From JAPLJC01 sp963697965 (GTDB lineage: Bacteria; Desulfobacterota; Desulfobaccia; Desulfobaccales; 0-14-0-80-60-11): a stretch of DNA of 64,000 nucleotides. Within the stretch, counting starts at the first letter, position 1. The number at the start of each line of letters is the position of its first letter. A program made the translations under genes and the position numbers. The stretch lies in the NCBI GenBank assembly GCA_963697965.1, contig OY969108.1, positions 3,100,001-3,164,000 of the forward strand, written 5' to 3'. This document shows positions 7,789 to 16,013 of the stretch, piece by piece. A model generated the notes under the pieces. It was not told where the DNA came from and searched no databases. It worked only from the letters and a program-made list of their open reading frames with translations.

Positions 7789-8496
7789 GTGAAACCCGTT
7801 GCCGCCAACAGATGGCTCCTGATTGCGATCCCGGCCCTGGCAGTGGCCTTCGGCCTGGCCGGCTGCGCTCAACCCAGATATGTCCCGCCACCGTTGCCCG
7901 GGGGGCCGGCTGCGCCGGCACCGCCGCCCCAGGTGAGCCGGGAGGTCCTCTACGTCAAGGTCAGGAACCTCAATCTCCGGGCCTGCCCCGGCATGGACTG
8001 CCCCAAGATTTCCGTGCTGGAACGGAACGAAGAAGTGGAAAAAGTGGGGTCTTCCGAGGATTGGTTCCAGATCCGGGTCAAACGGGACGGGCGCCTGGGG
8101 TGGGTCGATTCCCGCTACCTCTCCCCTACTCCGCTGGCAGCACCGGAAGCGGCTCCGCCGCCGCCGCTGGAAACCGCGCCGCCTCCGCCGCCCGAGAGGA
8201 TGCAGCCGCCCCCACTGCCGGAAAGGATGCAGCCGCCGCCGCTGCAGGAAAGGCCGGCCCCGCCGGTGGAAAAGTTTAAACCCGCGCCACCGGAAGAAGA
8301 AGAGGTCCCGCCAGTCCAGCCGCAACCGCAGGCCAAACCGGCGGCCAAACCGGTGGCCCCGGCCAAGGCGAAGCCCGAAGAAACCGGGGAGACGGCCCCC
8401 AAAGAGCAAAAACCGGCGCCCCAGGAACAAAAACCGGCCCCAGCTCCGGGGGAAACCCCAGCGCCAGCGCCCGGCCAGAATATCAGGATTATGTGA
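7789..8496 (+). CDS. SH3-domain lipoprotein with a long proline-rich tail
   Basis: 235 residues from a GTG that directly follows the TAA of the previous gene. The N-terminus has a signal peptide and lipobox (AFGLAGC, cysteine near residue 26), so it is probably anchored in an envelope membrane. Residues about 45-105 are a bacterial SH3 domain (LYVKVRNLNLRACPG, then WFQIRVKRDGRLGWVDSRYL), a fold that often binds peptidoglycan. The remaining 130 residues are almost only P, A, K, E and Q in repeating blocks such as PPPLPERMQ, likely an extended spacer across the periplasm. Its partner with zinc ribbons points to an envelope role, but no specific function can be given. Confidence 0.75.
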   Translation: MKPVAANRWLLIAIPALAVAFGLAGCAQPRYVPPPLPGGPAAPAPPPQVSREVLYVKVRNLNLRACPGMDCPKISVLERNEEVEKVGSSEDWFQIRVKRDGRLGWVDSRYLSPTPLAAPEAAPPPPLETAPPPPPERMQPPPLPERMQPPPLQERPAPPVEKFKPAPPEEEEVPPVQPQPQAKPAAKPVAPAKAKPEETGETAPKEQKPAPQEQKPAPAPGETPAPAPGQNIRIM

Positions 8497-8502
8497 TAGC
8501 GG

Positions 8503-8516
8503 TCAGCTATCAGCTA
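8503..8516. repeat. Short heptamer repeat after the SH3 lipoprotein gene
   Basis: Two exact TCAGCTA units directly after the stop codon. Related CTGAAAG/CTGATAG units appear in inverted form at about 8698-8713, just before the fabH stop. Confidence 0.55.
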
Positions 8517-8536
8517 AAAACTTAATACAAAAAATC

Positions 8537-8563
8537 GCGGGGTGGTTCTTGGAACCGCCCCGC
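8537..8563 (+). terminator. Rho-independent-type hairpin after the zinc-ribbon/SH3 pair
   Basis: GCGGGGTGGTTC and GAACCGCCCCGC pair over 12 bp (one G-T pair) around a TTG loop, followed by TTAAATTTCT. An A-rich run lies before it, so it could also act on the opposite strand. Confidence 0.65.
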
Positions 8564-8635
8564 TTAAATTTCTGAAACTAGAGAGGGGCTTCATCCTCAC
8601 TAAAACCCCATGAGCTGAGATTTGAATTATTTGCC

Positions 8636-8665
8636 CAAAAAATAAGGGCGTGACCATGCACGCCC
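8636..8665 (-). terminator. Rho-independent terminator downstream of fabH
   Basis: On the minus strand the 7-bp stem GGGCGTG/CACGCCC (8646-8652 with 8659-8665) is followed by TTATTTTTTGGG, a classic stem plus T-run. Confidence 0.7.
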
Positions 8666-8724
8666 CAGCTCGATTCTGAATAGGATTTAAGCCGACTGCT
8701 GAAAGCTGATAGCTCCTCTTCCTG

Positions 8725-9702
8725 CTACTCTCCCCACTGCAGCACGGCGCCGCTCCAGGTGGCCCCGGCGCCGAAGCTGATGAGCATCACCTTGTCGCCG
8801 TCTTTGATCTTGCCTGCCGTCACAGCCTCGTGCAAGGCAATGGGCACCGAGGCCGCCGAAGTATTGCCGTACTTGTGAATATTGACGAACACCTTGTCCA
8901 TGGACACCCGGGCAAATTTGGCCCCGGCTTCCAGGATGCGGTAGTTGCCCTGGTGGATGATGAGATAGTCCAGTTCCTCCTGCTCCAGTCCGGCCATCTC
9001 CAAAAGGCGCGGAATGGACATCTTCACCGCGTTCACCGCGAACTTGAAAATCTCCGGGCCGTCCATGCGCAGATAGTGTTTGCTGGTCTGGCTCGGCAGT
9101 GGCCGGAAGGGGCTCACCTCATTGTTGAATTCGGAGTCGCAATACAGCTTCCGGTTGAGGCTGGAGGCGATGAAAGAGGTGAGGATGCGGTTCCGCCGGC
9201 TGGGACCCAACACCACCGCCCCGGCCCCGTCCCCGAAAAGCAGGCAGGTGCTCCGGTCAGTCCAGTCGGTGAACCGGGAGCAAACATCCGAGCCGACGAC
9301 CAGGGCGTATTTGCCCTCCGGAGCCACCAGCCGCTCCGCCACATAGGCGGCAAAATTAAAACCGCTGCAACCCGCCTGCAGGTCAAAGGCCGCGATCCGT
9401 CCGCCCAGTCCCAATTCCTCCTGGATGCTGATGGCCCCGGCCGGAAAAAACTGGGGCGGGGTGTTGGTCCCCAAGATGATGTAGCTCAGCTGCTCCGGCT
9501 CGATCCCCGAATTCTGGAGCGCCCGGCGGGCGGCGATCACCCCCATGGTGACCGCATCTTCCTCCGGCGCCGCGATGCGGCGCTCATGCACCCCGCTACG
9601 TTCCACGATCCAGGCATCCGTGGTGGCCACCAGCTTCTCTAGGTGCTGGTTGGTGAGGACCGCTTCCGGTAGATAGCTGCCGGTGCCCAGGATGCCGATC
9701 AT
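8725..9702 (-). CDS. fabH: 3-oxoacyl-ACP synthase III family protein (FabH-like)
   Basis: 325 residues. FabH condenses acetyl-CoA with malonyl-ACP to start fatty-acid synthesis. The Cys-His-Asn triad is visible: C112 in AGCSGFNFAAYVA, H in IIHQGNYRI, N in HKYGNTSAAS. The usual HQAN is HQGN here, and the gene is not next to other fab genes, so a FabH-like paralogue acting on another acyl group is possible. ATG 9702 was chosen by homology; a TTG at 9714 has a better-placed AGGAG and may be the true start. A terminator follows at 8636-8665. Confidence 0.85.
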   Translation of the reverse strand: MIGILGTGSYLPEAVLTNQHLEKLVATTDAWIVERSGVHERRIAAPEEDAVTMGVIAARRALQNSGIEPEQLSYIILGTNTPPQFFPAGAISIQEELGLGGRIAAFDLQAGCSGFNFAAYVAERLVAPEGKYALVVGSDVCSRFTDWTDRSTCLLFGDGAGAVVLGPSRRNRILTSFIASSLNRKLYCDSEFNNEVSPFRPLPSQTSKHYLRMDGPEIFKFAVNAVKMSIPRLLEMAGLEQEELDYLIIHQGNYRILEAGAKFARVSMDKVFVNIHKYGNTSAASVPIALHEAVTAGKIKDGDKVMLISFGAGATWSGAVLQWGE

Positions 9703-10135
9703 TTTTTGGCTCAAGGATTCTCCTGTCTTCCCTAGGGTATTAACAGAATTTATACCGAAACCGGACCCAAAAGGCAAATGAATTGGCCGGACCTGCCTGG
9801 GACGGGGAGAATCAAAGATGCAGGGACCAGGGGCAAACCCGGCCTGGACCGCAGGGACGCCGGTCCCCCCATTTTGCTTCGATTTATAATCCGCTCTTTA
9901 CAGGGTTAAGGGGCTGCCATCCTATGGGCAAAATGGCCTTTCGGCCGGATGCTTTTTCTGAGATAATTAATAGAATAACTAGGTCTGAGGCTGAAAAGCG
10001 ACAAATGGAGAAAACCTTAGAAAAAGTGAGCTTTCATCAGTTTTCATCACCTGCCTTCCCCTTGGAACCCGGCTCTGGCGCGACAAAAAGAGTTCTGACT
10101 TTTTCTGAGACTGCCCCATTGGGTTCTTATTTCCC
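9703..10135. other. Intergenic region between fabH and nrdJ
   Basis: About 430 bp between divergent genes. A plus-strand open frame at 9783-10139 has no protein-like composition or ribosome site and was not called. The functional elements I can see are in the last 90 bp before nrdJ (separate entry). Confidence 0.4.
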
Positions 10136-10191
10136 TTGACGAAATCTCAATATCTAGTATCGTGGTGCCATAAAAATACCAGATATTGCTT
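10136..10191 (+). promoter_or_regulatory. nrdJ promoter with two NrdR-type boxes
   Basis: CAATATCTAGTAT (10148-10160) and its near-perfect inverse ATACCAGATATTG (10176-10188) fit the 16-bp NrdR box pattern ACACWATATCTWGTGT. The two 16-mers start exactly 31 bp apart (10145 and 10176), the three-helical-turn spacing known for paired NrdR boxes. A TTGACG at 10136-10141 with TATCGT 16 bp later overlaps box 1. NrdR represses ribonucleotide reductase genes when dATP is high. Confidence 0.7.
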
Positions 10192-10227
10192 TTTAGCCCC
10201 AAAAAGACTCGTTAATTTCAGGAGGCA

Positions 10228-11838
10228 ATGATGCTGCAGGGTGAAGCCAGGGAAATCGTCGGGGAGCTGCCTTTATCCGCCAACGCCGTCGTGGTCCTGA
10301 AGAAACGCTACCTGAAAAAGGACGAAAAGGGCGAGCCCCTGGAGGGGCCCCAGGAGATGTTCCGCCGGGTGGCGGATACCATCGCCCAGATCGACCGCAA
10401 CTACGATCCGAAAGCCGACGTGGAGGCCAGCGCCCGGAAATTTTACCAGATGATGTCCTCCCTGGCCTTCATGCCCAACTCTCCCACTTTGATGAACGCC
10501 GGCCGAGAGCTGGGACAGCTTTCCGCCTGCTTCGTCCTGCCGGTGGCTGACGACATCGACTCCATCTTCGACGCGGTGAAACAGACCGCCCTGATCCACA
10601 AGTCCGGGGGCGGCACCGGCTTCTCCTTCTCCCGCATCCGTCCGGTCAACGACCCGGTGATGTCCACCAAAGGCGTGGCTTCAGGGCCCATTTCCTTCAT
10701 GAACATCTTCGACGTGGCCACGGAAACCATCAAGCAGGGCGGCACCCGCCGGGGCGCCAACATGGGCATCCTGCGGGTGGACCACCCCGATATCGAAAAA
10801 TTCATCACCTGTAAGAGCGACACCAAGCGCCTCACCAACTTCAACATCTCCGTGGGCCTCACCGACGTCTTCATGGAGGCGGTCCGCGAGGATCGGCTCT
10901 TTCCCCTCATCAACCCCCGCACCGGCTGTGAGGTGAGGCAGGTGCGGGCCGCGGCCCTTTTCGATCTCATCGTCCAAAACGCCTGGGCCACCGGCGAGCC
11001 CGGCATCATCTTCCTGGACGCGGTCAACCGGGATAACACCGTAGCCCACCTGGGGGAGGTGGAAGCCACCAACCCCTGCGGCGAGCAGCCCCTGCTGCCT
11101 TACGAGTCCTGCAACCTGGGCTCCCTGAACCTGGCCGCGGTGGCCAAAGACGGCCAGATCGACTATCCCACCCTGGCGACCCTGGTGCACGATGCGGTCC
11201 ACTTCCTGGACAACGTCATTGACGCCAACAACTTCCCGCTCCCCGAGATCAAAGAGCGCACCCTGCAAACCCGGAAGATCGGCTTGGGGGTCATGGGCTT
11301 TGCCGACCTCCTCCTGAAGATGGGCATCCGCTACAACTCCGAGGAGGCGGTGACGGTGGCCGAACAGGTCATGGCCTTCATCCAGGAGGAGTCCCGGTTG
11401 GCCTCCGCCAGGTTAGCGGACCAGCGGGGCAACTTCCCCGCCTACCCCGGCAGCCGCTACGAGGGCAACGGCCTGGGCCGCATGCGCAACGCCACCACCA
11501 CCACCATCGCCCCCACCGGCACCATCAGCATCATCTGCGGCTGCTCCAGCGGCATCGAGCCCCTGTTCGCAGTCTCCTTCGTCCGCCGGGTCCTGGAGGG
11601 CACCGAATTGGTGGAGGTCCACCCCCTTTTCGAAGCAGTCGCCAAACAGCAGGGCTTCTATTCCCCGGAACTCATGAAGGGCATCGCCCAGAGCGGCTCC
11701 ATCCGGGATATCAAGGAGATCCCCCAGGACCTGCGGCGCCTCTTCGTCACCGCCCACGAGGTCTCCCCCCTCTGGCACATCAAGCTTCAGGCGGCCTTCC
11801 AGAAGTTTACCGACAATGCGGTCTCCAAGAACGGTTAA
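10228..11838 (+). CDS. nrdJ: Adenosylcobalamin-dependent ribonucleotide reductase, N-terminal part (frameshifted)
   Basis: Class II ribonucleotide reductase, reducing ribonucleotides to deoxyribonucleotides with coenzyme B12 and without oxygen. This part, 536 residues, holds the ATP-cone-less N-terminus, NSPTLMNAGRELGQLSACF, the glycine-rich IHKSGGGTGFSFSRIRP, and the catalytic-core NPCGEQPLLPYESCNLGS. It ends FQKFTDNAVSKNG followed by a stop. The expected sequence after DNAVSK is TVNFP, which is found in the +1 frame immediately downstream: one extra A at about 11830-11831 breaks the frame. GGAGG precedes the start. The rest of the enzyme is the next entry; together they would be about 735 residues. 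Confidence 0.9.
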   Translation: MMLQGEAREIVGELPLSANAVVVLKKRYLKKDEKGEPLEGPQEMFRRVADTIAQIDRNYDPKADVEASARKFYQMMSSLAFMPNSPTLMNAGRELGQLSACFVLPVADDIDSIFDAVKQTALIHKSGGGTGFSFSRIRPVNDPVMSTKGVASGPISFMNIFDVATETIKQGGTRRGANMGILRVDHPDIEKFITCKSDTKRLTNFNISVGLTDVFMEAVREDRLFPLINPRTGCEVRQVRAAALFDLIVQNAWATGEPGIIFLDAVNRDNTVAHLGEVEATNPCGEQPLLPYESCNLGSLNLAAVAKDGQIDYPTLATLVHDAVHFLDNVIDANNFPLPEIKERTLQTRKIGLGVMGFADLLLKMGIRYNSEEAVTVAEQVMAFIQEESRLASARLADQRGNFPAYPGSRYEGNGLGRMRNATTTTIAPTGTISIICGCSSGIEPLFAVSFVRRVLEGTELVEVHPLFEAVAKQQGFYSPELMKGIAQSGSIRDIKEIPQDLRRLFVTAHEVSPLWHIKLQAAFQKFTDNAVSKNG

Positions 11839-12436
11839 CTTCCCCCACCAGGCCACCCCCGACGATGTGCGCCAGGTCTATCTGTCGGCCTACTCCCTGG
11901 GCTTGAAGGGGGTCACCATTTACCGGGACGGCAGCCGGGAGGACCAGGTCCTCAGCTTCGGCGCCAGCCCCCAGGCCGAACTGGAATACATCACCCCCCG
12001 GCCCCGGCCGGAGCGGACCACCGGGGCGACCGAGCTGATCACCACCGGCTGCGGCAAACTCTACGTTACGGTGAACCGCGACCACCTGGGCTTCTGCGAG
12101 GTCTTCGCCCAGATGGGCAAGACCGGCGGCTGCGCCAGCTCCCAGATCGAATCCACCGGCCGCCTCATCTCCCTGGCCCTGCGCTCCGGGGTCAAGATCG
12201 ACTCCATCATCAAACAGATCACCGGCATCCGCTGCCCCAGCCCCAACTGGCAGAACGGCTGCCAGGTGCTCTCCTGCCCCGACGCCATCGCCAAGGTCCT
12301 GGCCAGCGTGGCCCAGGTGGACCAGCCGGAGTCGACTATGGCCACCATGGGCTCCTGCCCCGACTGCGGCGGCTCCATCGAACCCGAAGGCGGCTGCCTG
12401 GTCTGCCGCAGTTGCGGATTTTCGAGGTGCAGTTAG
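11816..12436 (+). CDS. nrdJ: Ribonucleotide reductase, C-terminal part (displaced by frameshift)
   Basis: This frame continues the class II reductase: TVNFPHQATPDDVRQVYL and LGLKGVTIYRDGSREDQVL are the standard continuation of the barrel. The NrdJ-specific tail follows, with GCGKLYVTVNRD and a cysteine-rich end (CPDCGGSIEPEGGC, CRSCGFSRC) that supplies or relays reducing equivalents to the active site. The ATG at 11816 overlaps the first part and lies inside it, so independent translation is unlikely to give a useful product. Either the frameshift is a sequencing or assembly error or the gene is newly damaged. Confidence 0.85.
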   Translation: MRSPRTVNFPHQATPDDVRQVYLSAYSLGLKGVTIYRDGSREDQVLSFGASPQAELEYITPRPRPERTTGATELITTGCGKLYVTVNRDHLGFCEVFAQMGKTGGCASSQIESTGRLISLALRSGVKIDSIIKQITGIRCPSPNWQNGCQVLSCPDAIAKVLASVAQVDQPESTMATMGSCPDCGGSIEPEGGCLVCRSCGFSRCS

Positions 12437-12461
12437 AAAGAATCGTGGAGTAGGTCTTATT

Positions 12462-12491
12462 CTCGTTCCCAAGCTGGAGCTTGGGAACGAG
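12462..12491. repeat. Perfect 14-bp inverted repeat, dispersed palindrome family A
   Basis: CTCGTTCCCAAGCT and AGCTTGGGAACGAG flank a GG centre. A degraded relative lies at 24549-24573. It follows nrdJ by 25 bp, but has no T-run, so it is more likely a mobile-type repeat than a terminator. Confidence 0.75.
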
Positions 12492-12620
12492 GGGGGGAAA
12501 ATAGCTTGGGAACCAGAGCTAAATCGCTGGCGTAACTTCGTTGGCATGGTTCTTTTTGCCCCCTCCTTTTCATCTTTGCAAACCCCGGTTTTTGCCGTAT
12601 ATTAGCCTCCATTAACTGCC

Positions 12621-13832
12621 ATGAAAGAACCGGGAACCCCAAAGACGAAGGCTCCGCCACCTCCGCCCCAGGCCCCCGCGGCCGCGGCCTGCCCCCCCTG
12701 CCCGCCCCCGGAGGAAAAAAGCGCCCTTCCCAGCCATTTCGCCCGGCTGTTTTTGGGGGCCATCACCCTCCTGGTCCTCTATTTTTCATATCTCATCATC
12801 AAACCCTATCTGATTGATATCTTCATGGCCCTGGTGCTCTTTTTTACCGCCAGACCCCTGTTCCAGGCCCTGACCCGGCTACTGAGGGGACGGCGGGCCC
12901 CTGCCTCCGCCCTCACCTGCCTCATCCTGTTGTTGCTTATCCTGATCCCCCTCTTCAGTCTGATGAGCATCATTGCCAGCCAGGCCCTAGAATTTTCCAG
13001 CCAGGTGACCAGAGGCATGCAAGGGGGCCAGTTCTGGGTCTGGATCGCCGCCAAAACCGACGCCTTGGAGGCTTATCTGGTCCATTTGAATTTGCCGCTG
13101 CCCCCGGGAGAGATCAAACTGGAGCAGATCGTCCGGACGGTGGTGAGCAGCGCCAGCTCCTTCATTTACTACAATGCTATCGGCCTGATCAGGGGCTTCA
13201 CCTACTTCTTCCTGGACCTGCTGCTGGTGCTGTTCATTGCCTTCTTCATGTTCCTGCAGGGGGACGTCTTTATCGCCGAACTCATAAAACTCTCCCCCCT
13301 GGATGCCTCCCATAACCAAACGATCCTCCGGGAGACCGAGGCCACCATCAAGGCCACCCTCTGGGGCACGGTGATCGTCGCAGTTGTCCAGGGGGCACTG
13401 GGAGGGGTGGGCTTCCTGGTCTTCCGGCTGCCCCAGCCGGCCTTCTGGGGCACGGTGATGATCCCGGCGGCGGTGATCCCCATCGTGGGCAGCGCCCTCA
13501 TCTGGGGGCCCGCGGCCATCTATCTCCTGTGCACCGGCCATGTTGGCGCGGGGGTGGGCCTGATCATCTGGGGCGGAGTAGTGGTGACCATCATCGACAA
13601 TGTTTTGAAGCCCTTCCTGGTGAAAGGCGGCGGTTCCACCCCCAGCATCTTCATCCTCTTCTCCATCCTGGGGGGCATCACCTACTTCGGGATGATCGGC
13701 TTTATCCTGGGACCCCTGATCCTCTCCTTCCTGCTGTCGTTGCTGCGCATCTACCAGAAGACCATCCTGGCGCCGGTCGCCGCGGCCGTCCCAGCCCAGA
13801 GGCCTGAACCACAAAGACCCGGCGCCCCTTAG
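12621..13832 (+). CDS. AI-2E family transporter (PerM/TqsA type)
   Basis: 403 residues, polytopic inner-membrane protein. A proline/alanine-rich cytoplasmic head (first 50 residues, with CPPCPPP) precedes about eight hydrophobic segments. The family pattern is clear: paired N-terminal helices (LFLGAITLLVLYFSYLI and IFMALVLFFTARPLF), a large central soluble part (about 120-200), and C-terminal helices with VIPIVGSALIWGPAAIYL and IIDNVLKPFLVKGG. Members export autoinducer-2 or act as sodium/proton antiporters; which applies here cannot be told. It stands alone between nrdJ and a convergent gene. Confidence 0.88.
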   Translation: MKEPGTPKTKAPPPPPQAPAAAACPPCPPPEEKSALPSHFARLFLGAITLLVLYFSYLIIKPYLIDIFMALVLFFTARPLFQALTRLLRGRRAPASALTCLILLLLILIPLFSLMSIIASQALEFSSQVTRGMQGGQFWVWIAAKTDALEAYLVHLNLPLPPGEIKLEQIVRTVVSSASSFIYYNAIGLIRGFTYFFLDLLLVLFIAFFMFLQGDVFIAELIKLSPLDASHNQTILRETEATIKATLWGTVIVAVVQGALGGVGFLVFRLPQPAFWGTVMIPAAVIPIVGSALIWGPAAIYLLCTGHVGAGVGLIIWGGVVVTIIDNVLKPFLVKGGGSTPSIFILFSILGGITYFGMIGFILGPLILSFLLSLLRIYQKTILAPVAAAVPAQRPEPQRPGAP

Positions 13833-13911
13833 GGCCCGGGTCCTGACAGTTTGAGGCGCGATTTTGGGAAGGGACGGAACCGGCTACCGGGTCCGCCCCG
13901 GCTGGCGTGAA

Positions 13912-13941
13912 AAAAACGGGGCGGGTTGGCTCACCCGCCCC
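13912..13941 (-). terminator. Rho-independent terminator for the SWIM-protein gene
   Basis: On the minus strand a 9-bp stem GGGGCGGGT/ACCCGCCCC (13918-13926 with 13933-13941) is followed by GTTTTTT. It ends the minus-strand gene at 13981 and separates it from the convergent permease gene. Confidence 0.75.
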
Positions 13942-13980
13942 TGAAAAATTACAAGAAATCAGCAGAAACCGAAAACTGCC

Positions 13981-14781
13981 TTACAGGGCCAGATCGCGCT
14001 TGATTTCGCTCAGGTCCTGTCCTCCGTGAAAAAAGACCGGGGCCCGGCTTTCCAATTGCTCGATTTCCTGCTGCACCAGTTCTTTTTCCAGGTGGCGGTC
14101 TTCGTGGATAAACTGGCAATATTCCTCGAATAATTCATTTTTCAGATCCAGCCCGAACAGGTCCGCCCGTTGGAATTTCTCCTCCAGGCTGAGGATGCTA
14201 TCCAGGAGATAGAAATAGATGGAACGGGCTTCCGCCAGGCGGCCGCTCTGGGCCAGCCGATCGGCCCGGGCCTGGGCCCGCCGCAGCTTGCCTTCGGCAT
14301 CGGCCACGGACTGGGCCTCCGGCGAAGTCTCCTCCACCACCCGGTCGATGGATTCGAGGATATCATCGAGTCCCTGATCCTCTTCCTTCAGGACGCCTCG
14401 CACCTCGGGGGCCCGGTCCGCCAGATCCAGGATGATCTCCAGCAACTCTTTCTTCGAATATTTCTTCAGGCGGTCCTTGAGCTCCTGCTGGCTTAAAAAT
14501 AAGTCCGGTTCCTCCACCCAGGTCCGCAGCAGGGCCAGTACATGGGGACAGATCTCCTCTTCCTCCGCCTGGGGGCAGTCGCACTGGTAGGAAAGCTGGT
14601 CGTCCTGGATCCTCACCTCCACCGTGTAGGGCTGGGGGTCAAACACCACGCCCCGGAGGCGGTCGGGCAACCGGTATCCATGCCGAACCTGATGATTCTG
14701 GACCATGATCCTGGCCTGGGCTTGACCTTCCGGGCTGCCGATCTGGTCCAGTGTCTGGGCCTCTAATTCTTCAAAACGCAT
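13981..14781 (-). CDS. SWIM zinc-finger protein
   Basis: About 266 residues from ATG 14781 (a TTG seven codons upstream is also in frame). The N-terminal third carries a SWIM zinc-finger: YQCDCPQ...ICPHVLALL gives the CxCx(n)CxH ligand set near residues 68-85. SWIM domains bind DNA or proteins and occur in SWI/SNF-associated and Rad51-mediator factors. The rest is highly charged and helical, with a likely coiled coil (about 150-205) and no enzyme motif. The gene is monocistronic with its own terminator. Confidence 0.75.
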   Translation of the reverse strand: MRFEELEAQTLDQIGSPEGQAQARIMVQNHQVRHGYRLPDRLRGVVFDPQPYTVEVRIQDDQLSYQCDCPQAEEEEICPHVLALLRTWVEEPDLFLSQQELKDRLKKYSKKELLEIILDLADRAPEVRGVLKEEDQGLDDILESIDRVVEETSPEAQSVADAEGKLRRAQARADRLAQSGRLAEARSIYFYLLDSILSLEEKFQRADLFGLDLKNELFEEYCQFIHEDRHLEKELVQQEIEQLESRAPVFFHGGQDLSEIKRDLAL

Positions 14782-14887
14782 ATATTTAATCCGTCGTGCC
14801 AATCAGTTTATTTTCTTTAAATTTAACATTTTATCCAGGCTTGGCAATCAATTATTGCGCCTCAGGGGAGATTTTTCAGGAAAAATT

Positions 14888-15565
14888 TCAGGAAGGAAAA
14901 TAATGGACAGCCTGGTGGAAAAGTCCGTTGAGGCGGGCTTCCAGTTCCTGCCGCAGGGCCTCCAGGGCGGCTCCTCTGGCCTCTGGGGGCACGTTCAGAG
15001 GCTCGCCCACCATTAGAACCAGGCGGCTGAAAGGCAAGGGGAGGACGAAGCGGTCCCAGGTCTGGAAGATTTTCCGGCGACTGGCGGCCACCGCCAGCGG
15101 CACGATGGGTCCATTGGTGATCCGGGCCAAATAGAGAGGGCCGTTTTGGGCCACCCGGGCCGGGCCCCGGGAACCGTCGGCAATCAGGCCGCAGCTATAA
15201 CCGCGGCGGTAATAGCCGGCCATTTGCTGCAGGGCCTGCACTCCGCCCTTGCGCCGGGAGCCGGAGCTGATGGCGAATCCCAACCCCCGGGCCACCTCGG
15301 CGATGAATTCCCCGTCCCGGCTGGGGCTGGCCATCAGCACCAGAGGCGACAGTTGCCCTTCGTAGTGGCGGACATAAAAGAGGGGAAATAGCAGGTGGCA
15401 GTGCCAGGTAGTGTAGAGCGCCTGCTGCCCTGAAAGCAACCGCTCCTTGAGCCCGGGGTCGATCACCAGTTCCACCGGACAGGTCCGCAGATAGGCCTGC
15501 ACCAGGATTCGGGCCAGGGCCGGCAAGCGGCGCCGCGTTAGTGGGTGATCCCAACGGAGCTTCAT
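14888..15565 (-). CDS. DUF374 family lysophospholipid/lipid A-type acyltransferase
   Basis: 225 residues. The LPLAT-fold signatures are a histidine in YTTWHCHLLFPLFY near residue 55, an SPSRDGEFIAEVARGLGF block, and IADGSRGPARVAQNGPLYLA near 135. DUF374 proteins are cytoplasmic-face membrane acyltransferases; several act on lipid A, and lpxC in this window confirms an outer membrane. The acyl acceptor cannot be read from sequence. It lies 60 bp downstream of the DUF1992 gene on the same strand. Confidence 0.85.
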   Translation of the reverse strand: MKLRWDHPLTRRRLPALARILVQAYLRTCPVELVIDPGLKERLLSGQQALYTTWHCHLLFPLFYVRHYEGQLSPLVLMASPSRDGEFIAEVARGLGFAISSGSRRKGGVQALQQMAGYYRRGYSCGLIADGSRGPARVAQNGPLYLARITNGPIVPLAVAASRRKIFQTWDRFVLPLPFSRLVLMVGEPLNVPPEARGAALEALRQELEARLNGLFHQAVHYFPS

Positions 15566-15624
15566 CGAGTTCCGAGTGCTCGGCTCAGGGTTTGGTTATT
15601 GGCCCCCTTTAAGGAAGCTAACCG

Positions 15625-16002
15625 CTACCTGGGCTTGCTCTCCAACCGCTCCAGAATTTTCGGGGTATAAAGCTCGTGCTCCACGATCTGGGCCGACACC
15701 GGACGCATCATGCTTAACTTCATTATCAAAAAATTGAGGCGGCGCATCTGCTTCAGCTTCTCGGCTTCATCCTTCAGGCCGGCCACCAGGTCCTGCAAGG
15801 TCACGATTTCCTTGCGCACTTCCAGCTCCGGGGGCAGGCACTCGGCGTTCTTCAAGATCTTGTAAGCCATCCTGAGCTCCGGCGGGATGTGGGATTCATC
15901 CTCCAGGCGCAAGGGTCGGCCCTTGCCTCGCAGGTCATCGAAGACCCCGGCCTCGATGGCTTCCTGAATGCGATTCTCGGCAAGCCTCTCAAAAAAATCC
16001 AT
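15625..16002 (-). CDS. DUF1992 (DnaJ-homologue C28-type) protein
   Basis: 125 residues. The N-terminal MDFFERLAENRIQEAIEAG followed by DDLRGKGRPL is the hallmark of the DUF1992 domain, found in bacterial YhdN-like proteins and in human DNAJC28. No J domain is present. The remainder is helical (about 60-105 probable coiled coil). The gene lies 11 bp downstream of smpB. Function unknown; a chaperone-related role is only suggested by the eukaryotic fusion. Confidence 0.88.
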   Translation of the reverse strand: MDFFERLAENRIQEAIEAGVFDDLRGKGRPLRLEDESHIPPELRMAYKILKNAECLPPELEVRKEIVTLQDLVAGLKDEAEKLKQMRRLNFLIMKLSMMRPVSAQIVEHELYTPKILERLESKPR

Positions 16003-16013
16003 TCCTGGTTCCC

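Noticed and set aside
9783..10139. 118-codon plus-strand frame before nrdJ
   Set aside because: No ribosome site, odd composition, and it ends in the nrdJ promoter; treated as intergenic.
11826..11838. Programmed ribosomal frameshift in nrdJ
   Set aside because: No slippery heptamer with a strong downstream structure is evident, and the family does not use frameshifting.
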